A DNA stretch of 64,000 nucleotides from Stenotrophomonas mori. Its GTDB lineage: Bacteria > Pseudomonadota > Gammaproteobacteria > Xanthomonadales > Xanthomonadaceae. The notes below the pieces were generated by a model. That model was not told where the DNA came from, searched no databases, and was given only the letters and a program-made list of their open reading frames with translations. Position numbers and translations under genes: made by a program. The stretch covers positions 254,752 through 318,751 of the forward strand of contig NZ_JAIKTS010000004.1 of assembly GCF_023556335.1 (NCBI RefSeq), in the 5' to 3' direction. Positions 1-8,407 of this stretch are shown here, piece by piece (the stretch's first letter is position 1; each line of letters opens with the position of its first letter).

Positions 1-298
1 CGTCGAAGCGCGCGCGGTATTCCCAGTCGGCCAGGCCGATCCACTGCAGGCCCGCCTCGGCGGCGCCGGCATACGGGTCGCCGATCACCCCGGCGGCCTG
101 CAGGTCGGCATGCACGCTGCCCGGCACCTGCGCCGGACGCCACGCATCCAGCCCCGGGTGGGCCTGCAGCTGCGCATCGCCCGGTACCAGGCGGACGTGC
201 CATTCCGCCGGCAGCGGTGCCGCCGCCGCGGCGCCTGCCAGCGCGCACGACAGCGCCAGCAGCGCCCGCCAGCCGGCACGGACGACACCAGTTTGCAT
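1..298 (-). CDS. Beta-mannosidase, GH2 family (N-terminal part only)
   Basis: Only the first ~99 residues lie in the window; the gene runs off the left edge. The start is ATG at 298, with an AGGAG about 10 nt upstream. The protein opens with an Ala-rich signal peptide (about residues 1-27) and then shows the sugar-binding domain of GH2 beta-mannosidases: VPGSVHADLQAAGVI, DPYAG and LQWIGLADWEYRARF. The family removes terminal beta-linked mannose from manno-oligosaccharides or N-glycan cores, and the signal peptide places this one in the periplasm. It is the last visible gene of the minus-strand mannoside operon, 149 nt after the AGE-family gene, and has its own operator-like motif between the ribosome-binding site and the start codon. 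The catalytic half cannot be seen. Confidence 0.85.
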   Translation of the reverse strand, partial: MQTGVVRAGWRALLALSCALAGAAAAAPLPAEWHVRLVPGDAQLQAHPGLDAWRPAQVPGSVHADLQAAGVIGDPYAGAAEAGLQWIGLADWEYRARFD

Positions 299-306
299 CG
301 ATCCAA
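293..306. promoter_or_regulatory. Operator-like palindrome at the beta-mannosidase start
   Basis: The 14-mer TTGCATCGATCCAA matches the pattern TTNNATCGATYCAA found three more times in the divergent region at 7.9-8.4 kb. It lies between the Shine-Dalgarno sequence and the start codon of the minus-strand beta-mannosidase gene and includes its ATG. The palindromic ATCGAT core is typical of LacI-family operators, and a LacI-type gene sits in the same operon. Binding is inferred. Confidence 0.6.
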
Positions 307-387
307 ATCTCCTGCGCACGTCCTGCATGTGGACTCCTTCCTGCTGCCGGTTGCGGGGGGCGCGCCAGGCGCCGTACCGTTGCTCCT

Positions 388-431
388 CCGGGTAACGTGG
401 CGCCGGCCGCCGCCGGTGGCGCGGTACCCGG
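388..431. other. Imperfect stem-loop between the AGE-family and beta-mannosidase genes
   Basis: CCGGGTA at 388-394 pairs with TACCCGG at 425-431 around a GC-rich, partly self-complementary interior. It lies in the 149-nt gap downstream of the AGE-family stop and upstream of the beta-mannosidase. It could attenuate or stabilise the transcript; no U-tract follows. Confidence 0.35.
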
Positions 432-447
432 GCTTCGTTGCCGTCGC

Positions 448-1716
448 TCAGTGCGCGCCGCGCACCACGTTCAGTACCTCGTGGCAGGCGCCCATGGTGT
501 GGTAGTCGGTCTTGCCCGCCGGGCTCTTCTCGTCGTCGTACTTGCGGTTGTCGGCGTCGAGGATGCGGAACCAGGCGCCATGGGTGTGGTCGACCATATG
601 GTCCCAGGCATAGGCCCACAGCCGCTGGTACCACTGCCAGTAACCGTCGTCGCCGGTACGCTGGGCGAGCAGCGCGGCGGCGGCCAGCGATTCGGCCTGC
701 ACCCAGAAGTACTTGTCGTCGTCGCAGATATCCGTGTGGCCTTCCGCAAACGCCCGGCCCGCCATGACCGGGCCGTCCGGCGCCGTTGCCGCGCTCAGCG
801 CCTGCTGCAGTCCCGCCGGCGCGAAGCCGTAGTACAGACCACCGCGCACTCCGTCCCACGCGCATGCCACCGCGCTGTCGAACAGGTAGCGTGCGGTCGG
901 CACCAGCCAGTCGGCCTCGACATGGCGGTCGAGGATCAACAGCAGCTTGGCCCACTCGGTCTGGTGCCCGGGCTGGAATCCCCAGGGCCGGAACAGGTGC
1001 CTGGGGTTGTCCAGGTTGTAGGTCCAGTCGATGTTCCAGTCGGCGTCGTAGTGCTCCCACACCAGACCGCCCGCCTTCGCCGCCTGGCGGCGGGTCATCC
1101 GGTCGGCCAGCTGCAGGGCGCGCTCCCGGTAGCGCGGCTCGCCGCTGGCTTCGAACGCGGCCAGCATCGCCTCGCACATGTGCATGTTGGCGTTCTGGCC
1201 GCGGTAGCCGGTGAAGGTCCAGCGCGCGTCGGCCTCGTCGCGGTACAGGCCATGCCGCGGCTCCCAGAAGTGCGTTTCCAGCAGCTGCCAGGTCTCGTCC
1301 ATCCAGTCGCGCGCCTCGGCGAGCCCGGCCTTGAGCGCGCAGCTGTAGGCCAGCAGCACGAAGGCCACGCCGTAGCAGTGGTTCATGTCATCTTCGACCC
1401 GGCCGTCGCGCAGGGTCCAGGCATAGCCGCCGGTGGCCGGATTGCGGTGCACGTTGCGCAGGTACGCCACGCCGTGCGTCACCGCGTCCAGGTACTCGGG
1501 GTTGCCGAATTCGCGGTACGCCATGGCGTAGTTGAAGACGAAGCGGGTGCTGCTGACCAGGTGGCGATGGCCGGCGTCGTAGACCGTGCCGTCGTCCTTG
1601 AAGTAATGGAAGAAACCACCGGCCGGGTCGATGCAGCGCGGGTGGTAGAAGGCCATGGTGTCGGCGATGTGCGCGCGCAGGAAGGCCGGGGAGCGGAAGT
1701 CGAGCGTGGGGGTCAT
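448..1716 (-). CDS. AGE-family sugar isomerase/epimerase, probable D-mannose isomerase
   Basis: This 422-residue cytoplasmic protein belongs to the N-acylglucosamine 2-epimerase/YihS/mannose isomerase superfamily, an (alpha/alpha)6 barrel. Visible family features are STRFVFNYAMAYREFGNPEY (about 56-75), the NHCYGVAFVLLAYSCALKAG helix (112-131), an N175/H179/E182 cluster, and RPWGFQPGHQTEWAKLL carrying the likely catalytic His251. The start ATG at 1716 overlaps the TGA of the upstream fructokinase by 4 nt (ATGA), with GGAGG just upstream, so the two are probably translationally coupled. Beside mannosidases and fructokinase, conversion of D-mannose to D-fructose is the most economical reading. 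N-acetylglucosamine or cellobiose 2-epimerase activity cannot be excluded from sequence alone. Confidence 0.85.
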   Translation of the reverse strand: MTPTLDFRSPAFLRAHIADTMAFYHPRCIDPAGGFFHYFKDDGTVYDAGHRHLVSSTRFVFNYAMAYREFGNPEYLDAVTHGVAYLRNVHRNPATGGYAWTLRDGRVEDDMNHCYGVAFVLLAYSCALKAGLAEARDWMDETWQLLETHFWEPRHGLYRDEADARWTFTGYRGQNANMHMCEAMLAAFEASGEPRYRERALQLADRMTRRQAAKAGGLVWEHYDADWNIDWTYNLDNPRHLFRPWGFQPGHQTEWAKLLLILDRHVEADWLVPTARYLFDSAVACAWDGVRGGLYYGFAPAGLQQALSAATAPDGPVMAGRAFAEGHTDICDDDKYFWVQAESLAAAALLAQRTGDDGYWQWYQRLWAYAWDHMVDHTHGAWFRILDADNRKYDDEKSPAGKTDYHTMGACHEVLNVVRGAH

Positions 1717-2708
1717 GCGAGAGCCTCCTGTTGCTGCAGCAGCTGCTGCACGTCGTCCAGCGTGGGCATGGCGGCGAACGCGCCCTTGCGGGTGACCGCC
1801 AGGGCGCCGACCGCCGCGGCGAACCGCAGGGTGGCGGTAACCGCGCCGTGGTCGCGGCAGAACGCCGCGAACGCGGCCCCGGTGCCACCGCGTTCGGCCA
1901 GGCCGTAGAGCACGCCGCCGACGAAGGCGTCGCCGGCCGCGGTGGTGTCCACGGTCGGCACACGGAAGCTGGGCACCTCGCCGTGGGCGTCGCGGGTATG
2001 CCAGCACAGCGGCGCGGCGCCATCGGTGACGATCACCCACTGCGCCCGCGCGGCGAGCAGGCGCCGCAGTACCTCCGCGCCGCCGTCGGCGCCGAACGGT
2101 GCGGCCAGGAAATCCAGCTCCTCGCGCGACAGCTTGACCAGGTCGGCGCGCTCCAGCGCCTGCCACAGGCGCGGGGTCGGGTCCACGCCCGCAGGCCACA
2201 ACGCCGGGCGCAGGTTGAGATCCAGGCTGACCACGGCGCCCGCGGCGCGGGCACGGTCCATGCCGGCGAAGGTCGCCGCGGCGATGGCCGGCTCGGTCAG
2301 GCTGTTGGAGCAGACATGGAAGCAGCCGGTGCCGTCGAAGCAGGCCGGCTGGAAGTGCTCGGCACGGAACAGCAGGTCGGCCGCGGGCGGGCGGTAGAAA
2401 CTGAAGCTGCGCTCGCCGCCGGCGTCCAGCGCGACAAAGGCCAGCGCGGTCTTGGCCGCGTCGGTGCGGACGATGCAGTCGGTGAGCACCCCGGCCTCGG
2501 TCAGGCTGTCGGCGAGGAAGTCGCCGAACATGTCGCGGCCGAGCATGCCGGCGAAATGGCTGCGTGCACCGAGCCGCGCCGCGGCCACCGCGACGTTGGC
2601 CGGCGCGCCGCCGGCGTACTGCAGGAAGGCGCGCGGCGTTTCCGGGGTCGCCGGCGGCTGCGCGAGTAGATCGATCAAAATTTCACCGAAACAAACGATC
2701 TTGCCCAT
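1713..2708 (-). CDS. PfkB-family fructokinase
   Basis: This 331-residue ribokinase-fold sugar kinase has the N-terminal signature YAGGAPANVAVAAARLG (31-47) and the C-terminal DTTAAGDAFVGG (254-265). The latter includes the anion-hole Gly-Ala-Gly-Asp motif and catalytic Asp260. Length and motifs fit bacterial fructokinases (ScrK/Frk type). It would phosphorylate fructose made by the downstream AGE-family isomerase to fructose-6-phosphate, feeding glycolysis. It starts 6 nt after the permease stop and overlaps the next gene by 4 nt, so it is well inside the operon. Substrate choice (fructose rather than 2-keto-3-deoxygluconate or ribose) is inferred from motif and context. Confidence 0.88.
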   Translation of the reverse strand: MGKIVCFGEILIDLLAQPPATPETPRAFLQYAGGAPANVAVAAARLGARSHFAGMLGRDMFGDFLADSLTEAGVLTDCIVRTDAAKTALAFVALDAGGERSFSFYRPPAADLLFRAEHFQPACFDGTGCFHVCSNSLTEPAIAAATFAGMDRARAAGAVVSLDLNLRPALWPAGVDPTPRLWQALERADLVKLSREELDFLAAPFGADGGAEVLRRLLAARAQWVIVTDGAAPLCWHTRDAHGEVPSFRVPTVDTTAAGDAFVGGVLYGLAERGGTGAAFAAFCRDHGAVTATLRFAAAVGALAVTRKGAFAAMPTLDDVQQLLQQQEALA

Positions 2709-2714
2709 CTGGCC

Positions 2715-4022
2715 TCAGCCTCCCTGGCCACTGACGGCCTGCGGCCGCGAACCGGCCAGACCGTAGAAGATGATGTAGAGGTAGCACGCCACCGGCAGCG
2801 CGAAGCTCAGGTGCAGCCCGGCCCGGTCGGCCAGCATGCCCTGCAGCAGCGGGATCACCGCACCGCCGACGATGGCCATGATCAGCAGGCTCGAGGCCTT
2901 GTTGGTCAGCGGCCCGAGCCGCTCGATGGCGAGCGAGAAGATGGTCGGGAACATGATCGAGTTGAACAGGCCGGTGGCGACGATGCCGTACATGGCGACC
3001 TTGCCGCCGGCGCCCAGGGTCACCGCCAGCAGCACCACGTTGGCCAGCGCAAAACCGGCCAGCAGGCGGCGAGGCGGATACTTCGCCAGCAGCCAGGCAC
3101 CGGCGAACCGCCCGACCATCGCGCAGCCCCAATAGGCGGACACGTAGTGGGTGGCCTGCTGCTCGCTCATGCCGCCGATCTCAGGCAGCACCAGGTAGTT
3201 CACCATCAGGCTGCCGATGGACACCTCGGCGCCGACGTAGAAGAAGATCGCCAGCACGCCGAACAGCACATGCGGGTGCCTGAGCGCGTCCCGCAGGGTG
3301 TGGTCGCCGCGGGCGGCCGCTCCGCCGGTCCCGGCCAGCCGCGGCAGGCGGAACAGGCAGACGAACACCGCCAGCAGCGCCAGGGCGACGGCCAGGCCGA
3401 CATACGGCCCCTGCACCGACTGCGCTTCGGCCGCACGGTAGGCGAGCTGCTCCGCCGCCGGCAGCGCGGCGATCTCCTCGCCGCTCCTGACCGTGGTGCT
3501 GAGGATCAGCAGCCCGCCGAACAGGGGCGCCAGCGTGGTGCCCAGCGAATTCAGCGCCTGCGCCAGGGTCAACCGGCTGGAGGCGGTCTGTTCCGGGCCC
3601 AGCAGCGCGACATAGGGGTTGGCCGCCACCTGCAGCACGGTGATGCCGGTGGCCAGCACGAACAGCGAGGCCAGGAACGCTTCGTAGATGCGCAGCGCCG
3701 CCGACGGCCAGAAGCCGAGCGCGCCGGCGGCGGCGATCAGCAGCCCGGCGATGATGCCCTTCTTGTAGCCCAGGCGCGCGACCAGCCGCCCGGCCGGCAG
3801 CGACATCAGGAAGTACGCGCCGAAGAAGGTGAACTGCACCAGCATCGCCCGCGTGTAGTTCAGCTCGAACACCGCCTTCAGGTGCGGGATCAGCACGTCG
3901 TTGAGGCTGGTGAGGAAGCCCCACATGAAGAAGATCGTGGTGACCACCGCCAGTGCGACGCGGGGCGTGACCACGGCGGCGGGCGGTACGGGCGGTGACA
4001 GCGGCGTGGAAGAAGTCGGCAT
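2715..4022 (-). CDS. FHS-family (FucP/GluP-like) MFS sugar permease
   Basis: This 435-residue, 12-helix inner-membrane transporter is of the fucose/glucose-galactose:H+ symporter (FHS) branch of the MFS. The first helix carries TTIFFMWGFLTSLNDVLIPH, closely like FucP. It is followed by the loop motif GRLVARLGYKKGII and VLQVAANPYVALLGPEQTA, the conserved Q...NPY element of this family. It is the only inner-membrane importer in the mannoside locus and so probably moves mannose (or a short mannoside) from periplasm to cytoplasm by proton symport. It begins 38 nt after the LacI-type regulator and ends 6 nt before the fructokinase, consistent with one transcript. Confidence 0.87.
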   Translation of the reverse strand: MPTSSTPLSPPVPPAAVVTPRVALAVVTTIFFMWGFLTSLNDVLIPHLKAVFELNYTRAMLVQFTFFGAYFLMSLPAGRLVARLGYKKGIIAGLLIAAAGALGFWPSAALRIYEAFLASLFVLATGITVLQVAANPYVALLGPEQTASSRLTLAQALNSLGTTLAPLFGGLLILSTTVRSGEEIAALPAAEQLAYRAAEAQSVQGPYVGLAVALALLAVFVCLFRLPRLAGTGGAAARGDHTLRDALRHPHVLFGVLAIFFYVGAEVSIGSLMVNYLVLPEIGGMSEQQATHYVSAYWGCAMVGRFAGAWLLAKYPPRRLLAGFALANVVLLAVTLGAGGKVAMYGIVATGLFNSIMFPTIFSLAIERLGPLTNKASSLLIMAIVGGAVIPLLQGMLADRAGLHLSFALPVACYLYIIFYGLAGSRPQAVSGQGG

Positions 4023-4060
4023 GCGGGCGCGCCTCGATGCGCGGGATGGGCGGGTCGGGG

Positions 4061-5122
4061 TCAGGTGGGACGGGCGGCGCTGCTTTCGCGGATGCGCAGC
4101 TGGACCGGGGCCACCGTACGCATCGGCGGCGCCTCCGGATCGTCCAGCCGCTGCAGCAGCAGCGCGGCGGCCTGGCGGCCGCGCTCGCGCGGATCGGCGG
4201 TCAGGGTGGTCAACGGCGGCACCGCCACCGCGGCTTCGGAAATGTCGTCGAAACCGGTGACGGCGAAGTCACCGCCGGGGCGGATGCCGCGCGAGGTCAG
4301 GCCCAGCATCAGGCCCAGCGCGACGGTGTCGTTGTAGCAGACGGCGGCACTGGGACGGTCGCCGTCGGCGAACAGGTCGCCGGTGCGCGCGGCCGCTTCC
4401 AGGCGGTTGGGCGCCGACTCGATCATCCACTGCGGCGGTGCCGGCAGGCCGGCTTCGGCCAGTGCCTGCTGGTAGCCGCTGCGCCGCTGGTGGCAGGAGC
4501 TGGAGGCCGCATGGCCGCCGAAGAAGGCGATCTGCCGGTGGCCGCGCTCGATCAGGTGGCGGGTGGCCAGGTAGGCGCCCTGCTGGTTGTCCAGGGTCAG
4601 GAAATCCCAGTCCGCGCCCGGCAGTTCGCGGTTGAACAGCAGCACGTTGGCGTGCGTGCCGAGGACCTGCCGCAGCTGCGCCGCATCGCTGCCCTCGGCG
4701 GGCGACAGGATGAAGCCGGTCGGGGTGTGCTCCATCAGGGTGGTCAGGACCGCCTGCTGGCGTTCCGGCGATTCACCGGTGCTGCCGAGCAGGGTCACGT
4801 AGCCCTTGCCGCCCAGCGCCTCGTCCACCCCCGAGGCGAACTCGGCGAAGAACGGGTTGGACAGGTCGTTGATCACCAGGGCGATGGACGAGGACGTGCG
4901 CCGGCGCAGGTTGGCGGCGGTGCGGTTGTAGACGTAGCGCTGCCGCCGCAGCTCCGCCTCGACCCTGGCGCGGGTATCCACGTTGACCAGCGGGCTGCCG
5001 CGCAGCACCAGCGACACGGTCGCCCGCGACACGCCCACGGCCTGGGCGATGTCGGTGACGGTGACCGGGCGCTTCCCGGTCCTGCGTGCGCCCTTGCCGG
5101 CGCCGGTGGTGGTGTCGTTCAT
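4061..5122 (-). CDS. LacI-family transcriptional regulator of the mannoside locus
   Basis: This 353-residue regulator starts at the ATG that leaves a short tail before the HTH; an upstream in-frame extension overlaps the previous gene and looks spurious. VTVTDIAQAVGVSRATVSLV (20-39) is a classic LacI HTH, and YVYNRTAANLRRR (63-75) is the hinge helix. It is followed by a periplasmic-binding-protein-like effector domain (SIALVINDLSNPFFAEF through VTGFDDISEA). It lies within the operon it probably controls, 91 nt after the GH92 gene. The shared motif TTNNATCGATYCAA, with a central CG flanked by A/T, is what LacI proteins usually recognise. Mannose or a manno-oligosaccharide is the likely inducer (inference). 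Confidence 0.9.
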   Translation of the reverse strand: MNDTTTGAGKGARRTGKRPVTVTDIAQAVGVSRATVSLVLRGSPLVNVDTRARVEAELRRQRYVYNRTAANLRRRTSSSIALVINDLSNPFFAEFASGVDEALGGKGYVTLLGSTGESPERQQAVLTTLMEHTPTGFILSPAEGSDAAQLRQVLGTHANVLLFNRELPGADWDFLTLDNQQGAYLATRHLIERGHRQIAFFGGHAASSSCHQRRSGYQQALAEAGLPAPPQWMIESAPNRLEAAARTGDLFADGDRPSAAVCYNDTVALGLMLGLTSRGIRPGGDFAVTGFDDISEAAVAVPPLTTLTADPRERGRQAAALLLQRLDDPEAPPMRTVAPVQLRIRESSAARPT

Positions 5123-5213
5123 GGCTGGGATTCTGGTGGCGGAAAGCTCGAAGCCTATAGGATCGCGGCACGCTGCCGGCGGCGGTGGCGCGGGCCGGCG
5201 GCAGCGGGAGCGC

Positions 5214-7664
5214 TCACTCCAGCACGCTCCCGGGCGCGGCGCAGTAGGACGCCGGAAGATCCGCCGGCGCCGTGCCCCAGCCCTGCTCGGGCACCTGCGC
5301 GGCCAGCGCGTAGCGGATCGTGGCGCCCTGGCGCAGCCGCGCCCAGTCCATCCACACCGCAGGCTGCGGCCGGCCATCGACCTGCACGCCCTGGATGTAC
5401 TGCAGGCGGCGGCCATCGGCACCGGGAGCCTGCAGGTCCAGGCTGCGGCCGTTGCCCAGCGCCACGCGGGCCCGCGGGAAGCGCGGCGTGTGCAGCAGGA
5501 ACTGGCCGCTGCCGGGCACCGCCGGGTACAGGCCGAGCGCGCTGAACAGGTACCACGCCGACATCGTGCCCAGATCGTCGTTGCCGGTGACGCCGTTGGG
5601 CGCGTTGGTGAACAGCTGCTGCGCGGCACGCACCACGGTGGCGGTCTTCCACGGCTGGCCGATCAGCGTATACATCCACGGCGAATGCAGGTCGGGCTCG
5701 TTGTTCGGGTTGTAGCGGTACTGGTTGTAGTAGCTGTACGGGCCGACCACCCATTCCTTGCGCGCAGCGGTCAGCGGCGCCTGCACCAGCGCGTCGTAGG
5801 CGAAGAACGCATCCAGCCGGCGGCCAGCCTGCTCGCGGCCGTGCATCGCCGCCACCAGGCCCGGCACGTCCTGCTGCGCCAGCCACTGGTACTGCCAGGC
5901 GGTGCCTTCGTGGAAGCCGTGCTGCGAACGCGGGCTGTAGTGGCCGTCGGCCGGGGTGTACCACGCTCCGTGCTCGTCGCGCGGGCGCGGGAACCCGGTG
6001 AAGCCGGTCGCCTCGTCGCGCACCTGCGGGTCCCACACCCTGCGCCAGTTGCGGCCGCGCTCGCGCAGTGCGGCCGCGTCATCGGCATGGCCCAGGCCAT
6101 CGGCCATCTGCGCCAGGGCACAGTCGGCCAGCGCGTACTCCAGCGTCGCCGAGCCACCGTGGTGCGGGTCCACGTCCATGCCCTTGGAGGGGAACGCGCG
6201 GTCGTAGGCCACGTAGCCGTCGCGCAGGTAGCGGGCATTGCCGGAACGGCCGGCCGCGCGCGAGTTCAACGGCGGCAGGCCGAAGGCGTTGCGGCGCAGC
6301 GCCGCCCAGGCCTCGCCTTCGCGGCCGGCCAGCGCATCGAACCGCCACAGGTCGACGAGGAACGGCGTGACCGGATCGCCGGTCATGATGTTGGTCTCGA
6401 AGTTGGCGTAGCCCCAGCGCGGTAGCCAGCCGCCCTGCGCATCGATCGCCAGCACGCTGCGGGCGATGTCGCGCGCCACCGCCGGCTTGGTCAGGGCCAG
6501 CCATTGGTTCTGCGCGCGGTAGGTATCCCAGAGCGAGAAGTACTCGTAGTAGGTCCAGTCGTCGGCCCGGTGGATCGCATCGTCGTAGCCGCGGTAGCGC
6601 CCGTCGGCATCGCTGCCGGTCATCGGTTGCAGCAGCGCGTGGTACAGCGCGGTGTACAGCACCGTGCGGTCGTCGGCGCTGCCGCCGTCCACCGCCACCG
6701 CCGCCAGCTCCTCGCGCCAGGCGCCGCGCGCCAGTTCGCGCATGCGCTCGAAGCCGAGCAGGGTGCCACCGTCCATGCCGTCGGCGCGCAGGTTGGTGCG
6801 TGCGCCCTCGGCATCGACGTGCGAGATCGCACTGGTGGCGGTGACCGAACGGCCATCGGCCAGGTCGAAGCTCAACCAGGCGCCGTTCGGCTTGAGCTCG
6901 CCTTCCATGCTATGGCGCGCGGCAGGCAGCCCTCCCTGTTCGCCCCAGGTGCCGAAGGCCTGGAACGGGCGGTCGAACTCGATCCGGAACCAGGTGGTGT
7001 ACTGGTGGCCGCCGCAGAAGCTCTTGGTCACCAGCTTGCCTTCCACGGCCCGGTCGCCAACCACGTCGATCACGCTGCCGATCACCGAGTGGCGCTCGTT
7101 GGCCTGGCCGACATTGACCAGTACATGGCCCTGGGCGGCTCCCGCGCCGAAGGTGTAGCGCTCGGCCGCCGCGCGGGTCCGCGCGGTGGCTTCCGCGTCG
7201 ATGCCACCGTAGCCGGTGAGCCGGACCTTGTAGTAGCCCGCCTCGCCGACCTCGCCCTCGTGGCGGTAGGGCGAGGCATAGCGCGTGTGGTCGAAGGCCT
7301 TGGCATCGCCGGTGTCGAAATCGCCCCCGGGACCGATGCGGCCGGTCACCGGCAGCACCGACACCTGCCCGCCCTGCTCCCAACAGCCCGCCCCGGACAC
7401 GAACGAATGGCCGAAGCCGCGGATCGTTTCGTCGTCATAGCGCCAACCGGCGTAATGGCTGCCGATCGGGCTGACCTGGATCAGGCCGAACGGCGCCGAC
7501 GCGCCCGGGAAGGTGTTGCCGTCGTCCTTGCTGCCGATGAAGGTGTTGACCTCGCGCTCCAGCGCGGGCGTCGCGGCCGGGAGCGACGGGGCCAGGCCCA
7601 TCGCCAGCAGGCAGGCCAGGCCGGCGGCGCGGCGGTGGCGGAGGATGGACGGCGATCGGCGCAT
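5214..7664 (-). CDS. GH92 family exo-alpha-mannosidase, exported
   Basis: This 816-residue glycoside hydrolase has a Sec signal peptide (about 1-31, ending SLPAATPA). The N-terminal beta-sandwich opens with VNTFIGSKDDGNTFPGASAP and PIGSHYAGWRYDD. The (alpha/alpha)6 domain follows, with GGWLPRWGYANFETNIMTGD, FHEGTAWQYQWL and the diagnostic NDDLGTMSAWYLFSALGLYP near the C-terminus. GH92 enzymes are Ca2+-dependent and remove alpha-1,2/1,3/1,4/1,6-mannose from N-glycans or yeast mannan. Length matches the family. It is the first gene of the minus-strand operon, with a GAGGAA ribosome-binding site 6 nt before the ATG, and faces the TBDR across a 743-bp intergenic region carrying the operator motifs. 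The linkage preference cannot be told from sequence. Confidence 0.93.
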   Translation of the reverse strand: MRRSPSILRHRRAAGLACLLAMGLAPSLPAATPALEREVNTFIGSKDDGNTFPGASAPFGLIQVSPIGSHYAGWRYDDETIRGFGHSFVSGAGCWEQGGQVSVLPVTGRIGPGGDFDTGDAKAFDHTRYASPYRHEGEVGEAGYYKVRLTGYGGIDAEATARTRAAAERYTFGAGAAQGHVLVNVGQANERHSVIGSVIDVVGDRAVEGKLVTKSFCGGHQYTTWFRIEFDRPFQAFGTWGEQGGLPAARHSMEGELKPNGAWLSFDLADGRSVTATSAISHVDAEGARTNLRADGMDGGTLLGFERMRELARGAWREELAAVAVDGGSADDRTVLYTALYHALLQPMTGSDADGRYRGYDDAIHRADDWTYYEYFSLWDTYRAQNQWLALTKPAVARDIARSVLAIDAQGGWLPRWGYANFETNIMTGDPVTPFLVDLWRFDALAGREGEAWAALRRNAFGLPPLNSRAAGRSGNARYLRDGYVAYDRAFPSKGMDVDPHHGGSATLEYALADCALAQMADGLGHADDAAALRERGRNWRRVWDPQVRDEATGFTGFPRPRDEHGAWYTPADGHYSPRSQHGFHEGTAWQYQWLAQQDVPGLVAAMHGREQAGRRLDAFFAYDALVQAPLTAARKEWVVGPYSYYNQYRYNPNNEPDLHSPWMYTLIGQPWKTATVVRAAQQLFTNAPNGVTGNDDLGTMSAWYLFSALGLYPAVPGSGQFLLHTPRFPRARVALGNGRSLDLQAPGADGRRLQYIQGVQVDGRPQPAVWMDWARLRQGATIRYALAAQVPEQGWGTAPADLPASYCAAPGSVLE

Positions 7665-7915
7665 GGGCGGTTCCTCAGGGTCGATGTCGGTACGGCGGTG
7701 GAGGCGGGTCCGGCCGGAGCCGGACCCGTGATGCCCGGCCCATCCCCGCCGGGGATGGAGAGAGTGCCGGGATCACGAAGTCGGTGGCGGGGACGGGCCC
7801 CCTGCGCGGATCGGGATCGATGCACACCGGCAGGCCGGTGCGGCTCCCCGCACGCCCTGGGCTGCCGAAGGCAGCGAATGGCGGCGGTGCCCTCGACACC
7901 CGATCCTCACCCGGC

Positions 7916-7929
7916 TTGTATCGTTCCAA
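7916..7929. promoter_or_regulatory. Degenerate operator-like site
   Basis: TTGTATCGTTCCAA matches the beta-mannosidase-start site TTGCATCGATCCAA at 12 of 14 positions. It is centred 32 bp (about three helical turns) from the site at 7948-7961, a spacing that would allow cooperative binding on the GH92 side. Confidence 0.4.
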
Positions 7930-7947
7930 ATCCGGCAGACACTGAAT

Positions 7948-7961
7948 TTAGATCGATTCAA
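7948..7961. promoter_or_regulatory. LacI-type operator candidate, GH92 side
   Basis: TTAGATCGATTCAA is a near-perfect palindrome around ATCGAT. It is identical to the site at 8347-8360 and lies about 285 bp upstream of the GH92 start. The repressor is probably the LacI-type protein encoded at 4061-5122. Confidence 0.6.
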
Positions 7962-8222
7962 GTAAAGCATGCCTGGTCATCGCCCCGCATTCTGCGGCGC
8001 ACCATCCACGTGCGCCGTCCTGCACACGGCCCGGCGCGGCCGGCCGTCCTCGGCGCGGCGTGGCGGCTTCGCCCACGGAAGCCCCGGCCAGGCCCATCCG
8101 CGGGTTTCACCGCCCGCCGGCAGCGGCCGCTTCCCTCTGCCGGCCGGTTTCGCCGGCGGGACATATTGCGCAGCAGCATGCGCCGGCCGTGGCGCTGTGT
8201 TAAAAATTTCTCGCCAATCATT

Positions 8223-8236
8223 TTAGATCGATCCAA
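8223..8236. promoter_or_regulatory. LacI-type operator candidate, TBDR upstream site
   Basis: TTAGATCGATCCAA matches the sites at 7948 and 8347 at 13 of 14 positions. It lies about 170 bp upstream of the TBDR start, just after an AT-rich stretch that could hold a promoter. Confidence 0.6.
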
Positions 8237-8346
8237 ATCGGATACGGCATGCGTGGGCATGCGGGCAGGGGAAGACGGGCCGGATTCGTCACTCGATCCA
8301 TGCGCGAAACGACCCTGGAGCATCACGGGGTACCCGACCCCGGAAC

Positions 8347-8360
8347 TTAGATCGATTCAA
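8347..8360. promoter_or_regulatory. LacI-type operator candidate proximal to the TBDR
   Basis: TTAGATCGATTCAA ends 47 bp upstream of the TBDR start codon, where a bound repressor would block transcription. A half-site (CGATTCAA) follows 17 bp further on. Confidence 0.6.
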
Positions 8361-8407
8361 TCTTTTCGCGTCAGTACCGATTCAATCCAGGAGAGGGAGA
8401 GAGTGGA

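Larger units (their letters stand above)
7665..8407. promoter_or_regulatory. Divergent promoter region between the GH92 operon and the TBDR
   Basis: This 743-bp stretch has no convincing gene; ORFs crossing it are antisense or GC-driven. It holds three full copies of the 14-bp motif TTAGATCGATYCAA (listed separately), a degenerate copy at 7916-7929 and a half-site (CGATTCAA) at 8378-8385. It is locally AT-richer than its surroundings. It most likely contains both divergent promoters and their operators. Confidence 0.7.
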
